The notes: generated by a model not told the origin, from the letters alone. 64,000 nucleotides of DNA from Nocardia sienata NBRC 100364 (GCF_001613205.1 NZ_BDBX01000004.1:62001-126000), one strand, 5' to 3'. Positions 35,318 to 44,030 are shown, counted from the stretch's first letter. Numbers and translations: made by a program.

Positions 35318-37144
35318 GTGAGCACAGCACGCTTCCCCACCCTCCCTGCCGCGTTCCAGCACATCGCCGCTGTGGAACCCGCCGCTGTCGCGCTGCGGAC
35401 CCCGGGTGACGCGCAGACCCTGACCTGGTCCGATTATGCCGCCCAGGTCCGTGCGTTCGCCGCGGGCCTCGACGGACTGGGTGTGCGCCGAGGCGACACC
35501 GTGGCCTTGATGATGGGCAACCGGATCGAGTTCTACCCGCTCGAGGTCGCCGCCCAGCATCTCGGTGCGACCTCGTTCTCGGTCTACAACACCCTGCCCG
35601 CCGATCAGCTGAACCATGTACTCGGTAATGCCGGAGCCCGGGTGGTGATCTGCGAACCGCAGTACGTGGCCCGGTTGCGCTCCTGCGGGGTGGAACTCGA
35701 CCATATCGTCTGTCTGGACGAGGCCCCCACGGGAGCCCTCTCGGTATCCGACGTGATCGCAGCGGCGCGAACCGGTTTCGACTTCGATGCCGCCTGGCGT
35801 GGGGTGCGCGGCGACGATGTGGCCACACTCATCTACACCTCCGGCACCACCGGCAGCCCCAAAGGTGTGGAGACCACCCACGCCAACCTGCTGTTCCAGG
35901 TCTACGGGATCGCCGAGGTGCTGGGTATCGAATTCGGCGACACCATCACCTCGTTCATGCCCAGTGCCCATATCGCCGACCGGCTGACCGCCCTCTACGT
36001 GCAGGAAGTTCTCGGCACCCAGGTCACCTGTGTCGCCGATCCCAAGCTCATCGCGCCGGCGCTGGCGGATCTGCGACCGACCCTGTGGGGTGCGGTACCC
36101 CGGGTCTGGGAGAAATTGCGTGCCGCCATCGAGTACAAGATCGCCGCGGAACCCGACGCGCAGCGGCGGGCGGCGTTGCAGTGGGCGCTGTCGGTCGCCA
36201 CCGCCCGGGGCGAACACGAACTGGCCGGTACCCCACTGCCCGGCGACCTCGCCGCCGAATGGCAGCGCGCCGACGAACTGGTGCTGGGCGGTCTGCGCGC
36301 GGCGCTGGGGTTCGACCGGATGCGCTGGGCGCTCTCGGGCGCCGCCCCCATACCCCCCGCGACCCTTGCGTTCTTCGCCGGACTCGGTGTCCCGATCACC
36401 GAGATCTGGGGGATGTCGGAACTGTCGTGTATCTGCAGCGTCAGCCCGCCGGCCGAGGTGCGGCTGGGCACGGTCGGGAAGCTGCTGCCGGGAATGGAGT
36501 ACCGGACCGCACCCGACGGTGAGTTCCTGGTCCGGGGTCCGCTGGTGATGAAGAGTTACCGGGGGCAGCCGGACAAGACCGCCGAGGCCATCGACGCCGA
36601 GGGCTGGCTGCACACCGGCGATATCGTGACGGTCGACGAGGACGGCTATCTCAGGGTCGTCGACCGCAAGAAAGAGATCATCATCAATGCCTCCGGCAAG
36701 AACATGTCGCCGACGCATATCGAGAACACCATCAAGGCGGCGACCCCGCTGATCGGCGCCATGTCGGTGATCGGGGACGGCCGCCCGTACAACACCGCAC
36801 TCATCGTGCTCGACGCCGAGACCGCCGGCCCCTATGCGAAACAGCACGGACTGGCCGACGATTCGGCCGCCACCCTGGCCGCCGATCCGTCCGTGATCGC
36901 CGCGATCCGGACCGGCGTGGCCGCCGGTAACGCTCACCTGGCCCGCGTGGAACAAGTGAAACGCTTTCTCGTACTGCCGGTTTTCTGGGAGGCCGGCGGC
37001 GACGAGGTCACGCTCACCATGAAACTCAAGCGCAAGGTCGTCGCGGAGAAGTACGCGGCGCGGATCGCCGACCTCTATCGGGATCCGCCGGCCGGCGATA
37101 TCCACGAACCCGCCGAGGGGCCGCAGCTCGCCGCGGCTACCTGA
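35318..37144 (+). CDS. Long-chain fatty-acid-CoA ligase (AMP-forming)
   Basis: 608 residues from GTG, 17 bases after the hydrolase stop, with GGAAAGG upstream. ATP-binding loop TLIYTSGTTGSPKGVETTH (about 170), GWLHTGDIVTVDEDGYLRVVDRKKEIIINASGKNMSP (about 430-465) covers the adenylate and hinge motifs. Its length and NASGKNMSP fit the FadD15-like/bubblegum ACS branch rather than the short FadD13. It activates fatty acids to acyl-CoA. Last gene of the operon; the next genes are on the opposite strand. Confidence 0.9.
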   Translation: MSTARFPTLPAAFQHIAAVEPAAVALRTPGDAQTLTWSDYAAQVRAFAAGLDGLGVRRGDTVALMMGNRIEFYPLEVAAQHLGATSFSVYNTLPADQLNHVLGNAGARVVICEPQYVARLRSCGVELDHIVCLDEAPTGALSVSDVIAAARTGFDFDAAWRGVRGDDVATLIYTSGTTGSPKGVETTHANLLFQVYGIAEVLGIEFGDTITSFMPSAHIADRLTALYVQEVLGTQVTCVADPKLIAPALADLRPTLWGAVPRVWEKLRAAIEYKIAAEPDAQRRAALQWALSVATARGEHELAGTPLPGDLAAEWQRADELVLGGLRAALGFDRMRWALSGAAPIPPATLAFFAGLGVPITEIWGMSELSCICSVSPPAEVRLGTVGKLLPGMEYRTAPDGEFLVRGPLVMKSYRGQPDKTAEAIDAEGWLHTGDIVTVDEDGYLRVVDRKKEIIINASGKNMSPTHIENTIKAATPLIGAMSVIGDGRPYNTALIVLDAETAGPYAKQHGLADDSAATLAADPSVIAAIRTGVAAGNAHLARVEQVKRFLVLPVFWEAGGDEVTLTMKLKRKVVAEKYAARIADLYRDPPAGDIHEPAEGPQLAAAT

Positions 37145-37163
37145 CGCGGGCGTCCGGCCCGGC

Positions 37164-37535
37164 TCAGACTTCGAGCTCCTCCTCGATCCCCCGCAGCCGG
37201 TGCCGGGCCAGCGCAAGGTTCGCCCGGCCGCGGTCGAGGGCCAGGTACAGGAACAGCCCCCTCGACTTGCGGCCGGTCATGGGCCGGATCAGGTGATATT
37301 GGCTGCTGAGGGAGATCAGGACATCCTCGATGTCCTCCTGCAGGCCGAGCTGTTCGATGGTACGCAGTTTTGCGCGCACCACCTCGGTGTTGCCGGCGGC
37401 GGCCACGTTCAGGTCCAGCGCCTTCGAGCTCCCGAGCGTGCCCAGGGCCATACCGCTGTTGTAATCCACGACGGCCGCGCCGAGGGCGCCGTCGATCGAC
37501 ATCATGTCCTCGAGTGCCAAATCCATATCGGACAC
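37164..37535 (-). CDS. Roadblock/LC7-like protein (third in operon)
   Basis: 123 residues: LALEDMMSIDGALGAAVVDYNSGMALGTLG, then DVLISLSSQYHLIRPM and RGLFLYLALDRGRANLALARHRLRGIEEEL. This is the Roadblock/LC7 fold (two-helix-sheet dimerisation domain) as in MglB-type regulators of small GTPases. It is most like the first gene of the same operon (38813-39205) in its C-terminal NLALARHRLRGI segment, so these are paralogues. Ends near the FadD gene on the opposite strand. Confidence 0.8.
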   Translation of the reverse strand: MSDMDLALEDMMSIDGALGAAVVDYNSGMALGTLGSSKALDLNVAAAGNTEVVRAKLRTIEQLGLQEDIEDVLISLSSQYHLIRPMTGRKSRGLFLYLALDRGRANLALARHRLRGIEEELEV

Positions 37536-37561
37536 AGGTCGTTCCTCTCGGTGGTTTTCGT

Positions 37562-38032
37562 TTACTGCGTTCTTCCGTTCCCGCCGGGGTTCTTCGCCAC
37601 GGCGGACAGATGTTCGGCGATCCGGCGTGCCACCGGACGGGACTCCAGGTGCAGCCGGCCGATATTGACCTCGGGAGCCGCGAGTACGGTCAACGATGCC
37701 CAGCCGGCCGCGTAGATCACCACGTGTCCCCCGGTGCCGTCCACCACGACTTCTTGGAAACCGCCGCCCTGCGCCGTGTGGGCGAGCCGATCCGACAGCG
37801 ACAGCTGAGCCGCCGCCAGCGCGGCCATCCCGGTCGGTTCGATATGCGCGGGTAGATCGTGGGTCACCAGCAGGCCGTCGCTGGATGCCACGAGCGCCCC
37901 GGTCAACCGGGGTACGCGTTCGCGCAGCGCCCGGAGTTCCGCTGTCACCGCGGCGTGGGGATCGGAAACGGTCATCGGCACCTTGGTAAGCCTTCCCATC
38001 AGTTCACCGAGCAGATTCTTACGCGCCGTCAC
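37562..38032 (-). CDS. Roadblock/LC7 domain protein (second in operon)
   Basis: 156 residues from GTG 38032, with GGAGG 9 bases upstream and a GTGA overlap with the preceding stop. The core LRERVPRLTGALVASSDGLLVTHDLP plus GMAALAAAQLSLSDRLAHTAQGGGFQEVVVDGTGGHVVIYAAG is the classic actinobacterial CvnB/RarB-type Roadblock domain. It has an N-terminal extension of about 30 residues. In Streptomyces these are co-encoded with CvnA, CvnC and a CvnD GTPase; no GTPase gene is present here. Confidence 0.85.
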   Translation of the reverse strand: MTARKNLLGELMGRLTKVPMTVSDPHAAVTAELRALRERVPRLTGALVASSDGLLVTHDLPAHIEPTGMAALAAAQLSLSDRLAHTAQGGGFQEVVVDGTGGHVVIYAAGWASLTVLAAPEVNIGRLHLESRPVARRIAEHLSAVAKNPGGNGRTQ

Positions 38033-38823
38033 GCGAGGTCCTCCAGAGCCGCTCGAAGTCGGGTGAGCAGTTCGTGGTCCACCGGTTCCCACTCGTCTCC
38101 GTCGGGCACCGGTGTGGCGTTGCGGACGCGGCGACGCAGCGGCGGCTCCGTGCCGGTGTCCGGCTCGGCGGCAGGCCAACGGGATTCCGAAGCCGAGGCG
38201 CCCTCGGGTGGTTCGATCAACCCGGCCACGGTCAGATCCCGCACGGCCTCCAGACAGCCGTAGGCGGTGCGGCCCAGGTCCCGGGCGATTCCGGTGATGC
38301 TGCGACGGTTGTCGGCGGCGGCCAGCACCTCGGCTTGACTGCCGGTGAGCAGCACCCGTCGCCGCCGGATCCGGCGCACCGGGACCACCGCGGCGCGGTC
38401 GACCAGTTCCGCCGGCCACGGCCCCGCGTCCGGGTCACCGCGACGCGCGCATTCGCGGACCAGTGCCCGCGGCCGGATAGTGCAAACGGCCGACAGCCAG
38501 TGTGCCGGGGCCGGCCTGAACTCCGGTTCCGCCGGCATGGGCAGCAGAAAATAGGCAGCATCGAAAACGGCGAGCAACGCCAGGCTTTCCAGCAGGGGCC
38601 GGCCCAGCAGCGGACCCGGGTCACCGGTACCCGCTCGCTCCCAGTCCTCGGCACTGGCCACCCCGGCCTCGACCACCAGCCGATCCAGCCCGGTGGTGCG
38701 CGAGCAGGTGGCGGAGGCGATGGCGCCGTCGGCGAGATGGAACTCCCCGTCACCTACGCGCAGGACGCCGGTCCGGCCTTCGTCTTCCAATCGCTGCAGT
38801 TCGTCGGCGAGTTCAACGCGCAT
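38029..38823 (-). CDS. PATAN/DUF4388-like protein with winged-helix-like C-terminal part
   Basis: 264 residues from ATG 38823, overlapping the upstream Roadblock gene by 11 bases. The N-terminal half (ELQRLEDEGRTGVLRVGDGEFHLADGAIASATCSR) is the PATAN/DUF4388 pattern, a sheet domain that in relatives reports small signals in two-component and GTPase circuits. A later segment (GSQAEVLAAADNRRSITGIARDLGRTAYGCLEAVRDLTVAGLIEPPEG) looks like a winged helix. The call rests on pattern alone; I cannot name a function. Sandwiched between Roadblock genes, so probably part of the same complex. Confidence 0.65.
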   Translation of the reverse strand: MRVELADELQRLEDEGRTGVLRVGDGEFHLADGAIASATCSRTTGLDRLVVEAGVASAEDWERAGTGDPGPLLGRPLLESLALLAVFDAAYFLLPMPAEPEFRPAPAHWLSAVCTIRPRALVRECARRGDPDAGPWPAELVDRAAVVPVRRIRRRRVLLTGSQAEVLAAADNRRSITGIARDLGRTAYGCLEAVRDLTVAGLIEPPEGASASESRWPAAEPDTGTEPPLRRRVRNATPVPDGDEWEPVDHELLTRLRAALEDLA

Positions 38824-39205
38824 GACCGTCCTCGGCCAGTTCGGCGAGGATGCCGCGTAGCCGGAATCGGGCCATCGCCAGATTCCCGGACTCCTCGTCG
38901 AACAGGACATGGACGAAGAGGCGGCCGCCGAAATCACCGTCCACCAGATTGAGCAGGTGGTATCCCCCGGTTCCGCAGACGATGATCTCGTCGACGTCGT
39001 CCCCGGTCGGACCCGTGGTCAGCGCCGGGCAGTCGAGCACCGCGCGTACCACATCGGTGGTGGTCGCCGCGTCCTCGTGCTGATCGACCACATCGTGGCG
39101 ACCCGCCGCGGCCACCGCCAGCCCACTCGCCCCGTCCACCAGTGTCACGCTGCGCGCACCGGGGATGTCCATGATTCGTTCCAGACATCCATCGATTCCG
39201 CTCAT
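38813..39205 (-). CDS. Roadblock/LC7-like protein (first in operon)
   Basis: 130 residues: GCLERIMDIPGARSVTLVDGASGLAVAAAG, VDEIIVCGTGGYHLLNLVDGD and RLFVHVLFDEESGNLAMARFRLRGILAEL. The length, the central glycine turn and the C-terminal NLAMARFRLRGI helix match its paralogue at 37164-37535 and the Roadblock fold. It is the first gene of a four-gene operon with overlapping ends. The promoter must lie in the 268-base spacer toward the EamA transporter gene. Confidence 0.78.
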   Translation of the reverse strand: MSGIDGCLERIMDIPGARSVTLVDGASGLAVAAAGRHDVVDQHEDAATTTDVVRAVLDCPALTTGPTGDDVDEIIVCGTGGYHLLNLVDGDFGGRLFVHVLFDEESGNLAMARFRLRGILAELAEDGHAR

Positions 39206-39473
39206 GCGCCCTGCCCGTTCATGCGTGTTTCAGATCTCTGGAGACACTACACATACAAGGCGTTCGCTGCCGACTGAACGCATGACCTGGTCGGTTACCC
39301 GGGTGGCCGGAGGCCGAAACGATTCCGCGACCGTATACGAAAAACGCAGCGCGGCAGCACAGTTGGCAGCCTGGGCCCGGGCCGGTGCCCGCCGACCGAT
39401 GTTTTCTCAAACTTGCGCTCGCACGCGGGAAACTGTCTGGATCGAACGAGGTCGGGCGAACTACGTTCGACAC

Positions 39474-40403
39474 ATGACCGAGTTGTCTCCCGGACGGGGG
39501 CGTGCACTGCTCGCCGCGGCCGTCACCGTCGTACTGTGGGCGTCGGCGTTCGTTGTCATCCGCACCGCCGGAACGGATTTCTCGCCGGGAGCGCTGGCGC
39601 TGGGCCGATTGGCCTCGGGCTCGGTGGTATTGGTGGCGCTGCTGCTGTCGACCGGTACCGGCCTGCCCCCACGATCGGTACTGCGCGGGATCATCGTATC
39701 CGGAGTGCTGTGGTTCGGGCTCTACATGGTGGCCTTGAACTGGGCCGAGCAGTACGTCGACGCGGGCACCGCGGCGCTGGTGATCAACACCGGACCGGTC
39801 CTGATCGCACTGCTCGGCGGGCTCTTCCTCGGCGAAGGTTTCCCGAAACGGCTCATGGCCGGTATCGCGGTGGCATTCACCGGAGCGGCCGTGGTGGGGT
39901 TGTCCAGTTCCGAGGGCCCGGCCACCGTAGCCGGAGTCGTGCTGTGTGTGGTGGCGGCCGCCGCCTGGGCGGTGGCCGTGCTCGTTCAGAAACCGGCGCT
40001 GGCCCATGCCTCGGCCCTGCAGGTGACCACCGGCGGATGCGTGGTGGGCACGATCGCGTGCCTGCCGTTCGCCGGGCAGCTGATCGGTGAGGCGGCCGCG
40101 GCACCGCTGCCCGCCACCCTCGGCCTGGTCTACCTCGGCGTATTTCCGACCGCCATCGCCTTCACCACCTGGGCCTATGCCCTGGCCCGGATGACCGCGG
40201 GGCAGGTGGGCGCCACCACCTACGCGGTACCGGCACTCGTGGTCGTGATGTCCTGGCTCTTCCTCGGCGAAGTGCCCGGCCCGACGGCGCTGGCCGGCGG
40301 CGTGCTGTGCCTGGCGGGAGTAGCGATCACCCGATGGCGAACGCGCGCATGCCGAGGCCCGGCCGCGCGCCCCGGCGGCGACCTCGAGGCCGATCCGGTA
40401 TGA
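39474..40403 (+). CDS. EamA/DMT family transporter
   Basis: 309 residues from ATG 39474. Ten hydrophobic segments in two EamA repeats can be followed from ALLAAAVTVVLWASAFVVIR to GPTALAGGVLCLAGVAITRW; the repeat motif GTAALVINTGPVLIALLGGLFLGE and its partner VPALVVVMSWLFLGEVPG are conserved. The family exports amino acids or other metabolites; the substrate is open. The C-terminus has a basic/acidic tail of about 20 residues. Confidence 0.88.
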   Translation: MTELSPGRGRALLAAAVTVVLWASAFVVIRTAGTDFSPGALALGRLASGSVVLVALLLSTGTGLPPRSVLRGIIVSGVLWFGLYMVALNWAEQYVDAGTAALVINTGPVLIALLGGLFLGEGFPKRLMAGIAVAFTGAAVVGLSSSEGPATVAGVVLCVVAAAAWAVAVLVQKPALAHASALQVTTGGCVVGTIACLPFAGQLIGEAAAAPLPATLGLVYLGVFPTAIAFTTWAYALARMTAGQVGATTYAVPALVVVMSWLFLGEVPGPTALAGGVLCLAGVAITRWRTRACRGPAARPGGDLEADPV

Positions 40404-40548
40404 GGTCGATATGTCGCAGGCCGATTCGCCGCGTCGTGCCGGCCGGCGGGCCGACCCGCCACAGAATAGCGGGGTAGTTCGCGCAGACCTGCGTACGGTG
40501 AAGGAGATCAGCTCAGCCATCCTCCGAGACGAACAAGGAGAGTGCCCT

Positions 40549-40842
40549 ATGCTCGCAGCCTTTTCGATCACTCCCATCGGTACCGGCGAGAGCGTCGGAG
40601 ATCAGGTCGCCACCGCGGTGCGGGTCATCCGGGACAGCGGCATCACGTACCGGACCGGCGCCAGCTTCACCGAGATCGAGGGCGAGTGGGACCAGGTCAT
40701 GGGTGTCATCAAGGCTGCGACCGATGCGGTTTTGACCGAATCCGATCGGTGCAGCATCGTCCTCAAGGCCGATATCCGGCCCGGTCGGACGAATACGCTG
40801 AACACCGAGATCGAATCGCTCGAACGACGCCTCGCCGAGTGA
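40549..40842 (+). CDS. MTH1187-family thiamine-binding protein (UPF0045)
   Basis: 97 residues from ATG with AAGGAGAG upstream. MLAAFSITPIGTGESVGDQVATAVRVIRDSGITYRTGASFTEIEGEWDQVMGVIKAA is the family signature; these ferredoxin-like-fold proteins form tetramers and bind thiamine or its phosphates in relatives. An upstream in-frame start is rejected for lack of a ribosome site. It lies alone after the EamA gene and converges with the YdcF gene. Confidence 0.88.
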   Translation: MLAAFSITPIGTGESVGDQVATAVRVIRDSGITYRTGASFTEIEGEWDQVMGVIKAATDAVLTESDRCSIVLKADIRPGRTNTLNTEIESLERRLAE

Positions 40843-40855
40843 ACTCGACCCGGAG

Positions 40856-41488
40856 TCACCGCGCCGGCGACACCGGCGCCCTGCCCCGCTGCCTGTACCC
40901 GAGGACAGCGAACAGCGGCTTGACCAAGGTCCACTCGCCGAATCGGTACTCCGCGCCGCGCACCAGCCGGGCCGCGAGGTCGGGGCGCATGACCGCCAGG
41001 TAGCGGCGGGCCTGCTCCGCATGCAGCGGGTTGGATACGATCTTGATCCGGTCGGCGGTTCCCATCAGCGCGATGGCGTTCTCGACGTTCTCCCAGGTGC
41101 TCCGCGAGGCGGTATCCAGCGCGACCGGACCGGACCAGCCGCGTTCCCGCGCATAGGCGGCCATCAATTCGGCTTCGGGCCGTGAACCCCGGACCGCGCC
41201 GCCGCAGAAGATCATCCGGGTGTCGAGCCGGGGATCGCAGGAACGCAGTCCGGCGCGCACCCGCCACCTGTTGAGCGCGTTGGCCGACGGCGCCGGATTA
41301 CCGAACCCGAGTACGACGACCACTTCGCTCGCGCCGGTCACCGACCCGACGAGCCGCCGCGACGACCGCCAGTTCACCCACTCGCCCCACGCCAGCACGG
41401 CCACGCCGGCGACGAGCAGTATCCGTGACGTCCGCACAAGCATCGGAGCGTACCCGTACGCGCGGCAGGCGCTGTGCGATACGCGCAC
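40856..41488 (-). CDS. YdcF family (DUF218) membrane protein
   Basis: About 210 residues. After the start, one membrane segment MLVRTSRILLVAGVAVLAWGEWV precedes a DUF218 domain: ASEVVVVLGFGNPAPSANALNRWRVRAGL, DTRMIFCGGAVRGSRPEAELMAAYA, TASRSTWENVENAI and IVSNPLHAEQARRYL. The start is uncertain: GTG 41488 (GAGG upstream), GTG 41545 (overlapping merR) or ATG 41443. The family is linked to envelope polysaccharide metabolism; no specific role is assignable here. Confidence 0.8.
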   Translation of the reverse strand: MRVSHSACRAYGYAPMLVRTSRILLVAGVAVLAWGEWVNWRSSRRLVGSVTGASEVVVVLGFGNPAPSANALNRWRVRAGLRSCDPRLDTRMIFCGGAVRGSRPEAELMAAYARERGWSGPVALDTASRSTWENVENAIALMGTADRIKIVSNPLHAEQARRYLAVMRPDLAARLVRGAEYRFGEWTLVKPLFAVLGYRQRGRAPVSPAR

Positions 41489-41528
41489 ACGACAATCCTC
41501 GACCGATCGAAGGGGCACCGCGCAGCTG

Positions 41529-41903
41529 TCATGCTCCCCGCTCACCGTATTCCCGTACCGCGCAGAGGTATTCGGTGATGGCGTCCCGGTTGCGCTCCAG
41601 GCAGCGGATCCGCTCGTTCATCCGGTCCCGTTCGCCCTCGAGGGTCGCGAGCATCTCGGGCGTGGCGTCCGGGAAGTAGATGGACCTCGGCTTGTCCAGG
41701 CACGGGAGAATTTGTTTGATGATCCGAGTCGGCAACCCGGCGTCGAGCAGTCCCCGGATCTGCAGTACGCGATCGACGAAGCGCGGGTCGTAGTCGCGGT
41801 AGCCGTTCGCGCACCGCTGGGCGGTGATCAGGCCCTGCTCCTCGTAATAGCGCAGCAACCGGCGTGAGGTGCCGGTGCGCCGTGACAATTCCCCGATTCG
41901 CAT
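41529..41903 (-). CDS. MerR family transcriptional regulator
   Basis: 124 residues. MRIGELSRRTGTSRRLLRYYEEQGLITAQRCANGYRDYDPRFVDRVLQIRGLLDAGLPTRII is a complete MerR winged helix. The C-terminal coiled coil is LEGERDRMNERIRCLERNRDAITEYL. No cysteine metal loop is seen, so a drug or redox-type effector is more likely than a metal. It is divergent from the polysaccharide deacetylase at 41966 and a matching operator lies in the spacer. Confidence 0.9.
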   Translation of the reverse strand: MRIGELSRRTGTSRRLLRYYEEQGLITAQRCANGYRDYDPRFVDRVLQIRGLLDAGLPTRIIKQILPCLDKPRSIYFPDATPEMLATLEGERDRMNERIRCLERNRDAITEYLCAVREYGERGA

Positions 41904-41926
41904 TCCACCGACCTCGCCAGAACGAT

Positions 41927-41960
41927 TTGACCTTCACATCTGTGTGAAGCTTCGACCATA
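41927..41960 (+). promoter_or_regulatory. MerR-type promoter/operator of the deacetylase gene
   Basis: TTGACC at 41927-41932 is a strong -35. CTTCACA-TCTG-TGTGAAG (41932-41949) is a perfect 7-bp inverted repeat filling the spacer, as in MerR-activated promoters with long (19-20 bp) spacing. A -10 near 41952-41958 would put the transcript start at the ATG 41966, that is, leaderless. Confidence 0.7.
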
Positions 41961-41965
41961 GCCGA

Positions 41966-42853
41966 ATGGACAATGAACTGATCGACTACAGTGCCATCGT
42001 CGACCGCGACCCGATCCGGTGGCCCGGCGGTGCGCGCGTCGCTTTCTACGTAGGGCTCAATATCGAGCACTACCGCGTGGACCGGCCCTCCACCAGTATC
42101 TTCGCCGGGACCGCCGGGCAGGTCCCGGATCCGCTCAACTACGGCTGGCGCGATTACGGTCCCCGGGTGGGGTTCTGGCGGATCCTGGAATCGCTGGACC
42201 GCCACGGCATCCGGGCCAGCGCACTGCTCAACTCCGATGTGGTCGAACGTTACCCGCGCATCGTCGCCGCGGGCCGGGAACGCGACTGGGCCTGGCTGGC
42301 CCACGGCCGGAACAATTCCGTCCTGCAGGCCGAGATCGCCGCGGCGGACGAGCGCGCCTACCTCGCGGACGTGCTCACCACCATCGAACGCGGCACCGGG
42401 AAAAGACCGCGCGGATGGATGGGCCCCGCTCTTTCCGAAAGTTTCCGCACCCCGCGGCTGTTGCGCGAACTCGGCGTCGACTATGTCCTGGACTGGACCA
42501 ATGACGACCAGCCCTATCCGCTGCGCGTGCCCGGCCTGTTCAGCGTGCCGTACTCGGTGGAGTTGAACGACAACACCCTGTTCCTCGGCACCGGGCTCAC
42601 CGGCCCGGATTTCGTGCAGCTCGTGCGGGACCAGCTCGACCGGCTGTGGGCGGACTCCGAAACGAGCGGCCGCGTCCTCGCTCTGGCCCTGCATCCCTTC
42701 GTCACTGGGCAGGCGTTCCGGGCCCGCTACCTAGACGAGGCACTGGCATACATCGTCGAGCATCCCGGCGTATGGGTCACCACCAGCGACGAGATCGCGG
42801 CGCACTACGCGGGCACCCGAACCGGAGAGGCGGTCAGAAGTACGTTCCGCTGA
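41966..42853 (+). CDS. Polysaccharide deacetylase family protein
   Basis: 295 residues, no signal peptide. The barrel shows DRDPIRWPGGARVAFYVGLNIEHYRVD, DYGPRVGFWRILESLDRHGIRASALLNSDVVERYPRI, ARGRNNSVLQ-type HGRNNS and LALALHPFVTGQAFR with a conserved late histidine. This is the cytoplasmic branch near PuuE-type allantoinases and carbohydrate esterases, so amidohydrolase action on a small molecule is as likely as cell-wall work. Under control of the divergent MerR. Its last 20 bases overlap the convergent Eis-like gene. Confidence 0.85.
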   Translation: MDNELIDYSAIVDRDPIRWPGGARVAFYVGLNIEHYRVDRPSTSIFAGTAGQVPDPLNYGWRDYGPRVGFWRILESLDRHGIRASALLNSDVVERYPRIVAAGRERDWAWLAHGRNNSVLQAEIAAADERAYLADVLTTIERGTGKRPRGWMGPALSESFRTPRLLRELGVDYVLDWTNDDQPYPLRVPGLFSVPYSVELNDNTLFLGTGLTGPDFVQLVRDQLDRLWADSETSGRVLALALHPFVTGQAFRARYLDEALAYIVEHPGVWVTTSDEIAAHYAGTRTGEAVRSTFR

Positions 42854-44030
42854 ACGGGTACTCGTCCACCTCGAACAGCGCGTCCGCCGTCGCCGCGGCG
42901 CCGGGCCGGTACTCGGTGGCCCGGCCCGCGAGCACCAGGTGGCGCCAGCGGGTGCCGCCGAGGTAGGCGGCCGCCAGGGCTGCGACGTCGGTGCCGAGGT
43001 CCGCCGGCTCGTCCACCCGGGTGACCCCGCCGTCCTCGATCCGATAATTGCCGGTGTTGGCGGACAGGATCGGGTCGGTGACGGCGAGTACCAGCGGCCG
43101 GCCGGGTCGATAGGCGCGCCGGGCCAACGCTGCGGGAACATCGATGAGCCGCAACCAGGTCTCGTCGTGAACATCGGTGACCCGCGCCGCTCGCTCGTCG
43201 GCCAGCAGATGCCGTAGCGGGCTGTCGGGCGAGATCGCGGACAGTACGACCACATCGACGATATCGGCGCTGAGCAGATGGCGGACGAGACCCACGAAGG
43301 CGGCGGGAGTCGTGGCGACGAGATCGTCGACCACCACGGTCCGGCGCGGACCGCGCACCCATTCCAGGGATTCGGCGGCGTGGTAGCGCACGAACCCGTC
43401 CTCCGCGCCGGGCTCCCCGTGCACGGCGACATGGCCCTGGGCCCGCAACAACCCCTGCAACCGCCACCAGTACGAGGGGCGATCGACCGCCGCGGTCCAC
43501 GTCACATCCGCTGTCGCGTAGATCTTGGCGGGCACCTCCCAGCCGTCCGCGGGCGGCAGCAGCCGGACCGGACCCGCGGCCGGTACGGTTTCGCGGAAGC
43601 GGGCCCGATGCACATCGATCTCGCAGCGCGCCGACGAACCGGCGACGCCGTACCCGAAACGCTCATAGACACCACCCTGGGTTGCGCGCAGCGACGCGAC
43701 GACCTCCCCGCGTGCGGCGATATCGGTGAGCTGCCGGCGCAGCAGCGCGGCCGCGATCCCCCGACGCGCGTGGGTGGGCAGGACACCGACATGCGTCACC
43801 GCGGCGTGCGGCAGGCGAGCGCCGCCCGGGGCGATCAGCCAGCTGGTGTAGGAATTCACTGTCCCGACCAGCTCACCGCCGATACGGGCACCGAGTGTGC
43901 GTCCGGGTTCGTTCAACCCGTCCGCGGCTTCGGCCGAGATCGGCGGGCCTCCGACCATCGCGGTACGGAACACCTGCTGCGCGGCGCGCGCATCTGCCGC
44001 GTCGGTCAGAATGTCGATTTCGACGGTCAT
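42834..44030 (-). CDS. Eis-like GNAT family N-acetyltransferase
   Basis: 398 residues, the length of the Eis family (two GNAT-like domains and a SCP2-like C-terminal domain). The acetyl-CoA loop is VTHVGVLPTHARRGIAAALLRRQL (about 78-102). Other family marks are GGVYERFGYGVAG and the C-terminal YPFSGTYF, whose terminal carboxylate acts in catalysis in Eis. Eis enzymes acetylate aminoglycosides and lysines, and can affect host responses in mycobacteria. Resistance to kanamycin-like drugs is possible but unproven here. Confidence 0.88.
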   Translation of the reverse strand: MTVEIDILTDAADARAAQQVFRTAMVGGPPISAEAADGLNEPGRTLGARIGGELVGTVNSYTSWLIAPGGARLPHAAVTHVGVLPTHARRGIAAALLRRQLTDIAARGEVVASLRATQGGVYERFGYGVAGSSARCEIDVHRARFRETVPAAGPVRLLPPADGWEVPAKIYATADVTWTAAVDRPSYWWRLQGLLRAQGHVAVHGEPGAEDGFVRYHAAESLEWVRGPRRTVVVDDLVATTPAAFVGLVRHLLSADIVDVVVLSAISPDSPLRHLLADERAARVTDVHDETWLRLIDVPAALARRAYRPGRPLVLAVTDPILSANTGNYRIEDGGVTRVDEPADLGTDVAALAAAYLGGTRWRHLVLAGRATEYRPGAAATADALFEVDEYPFSGTYF

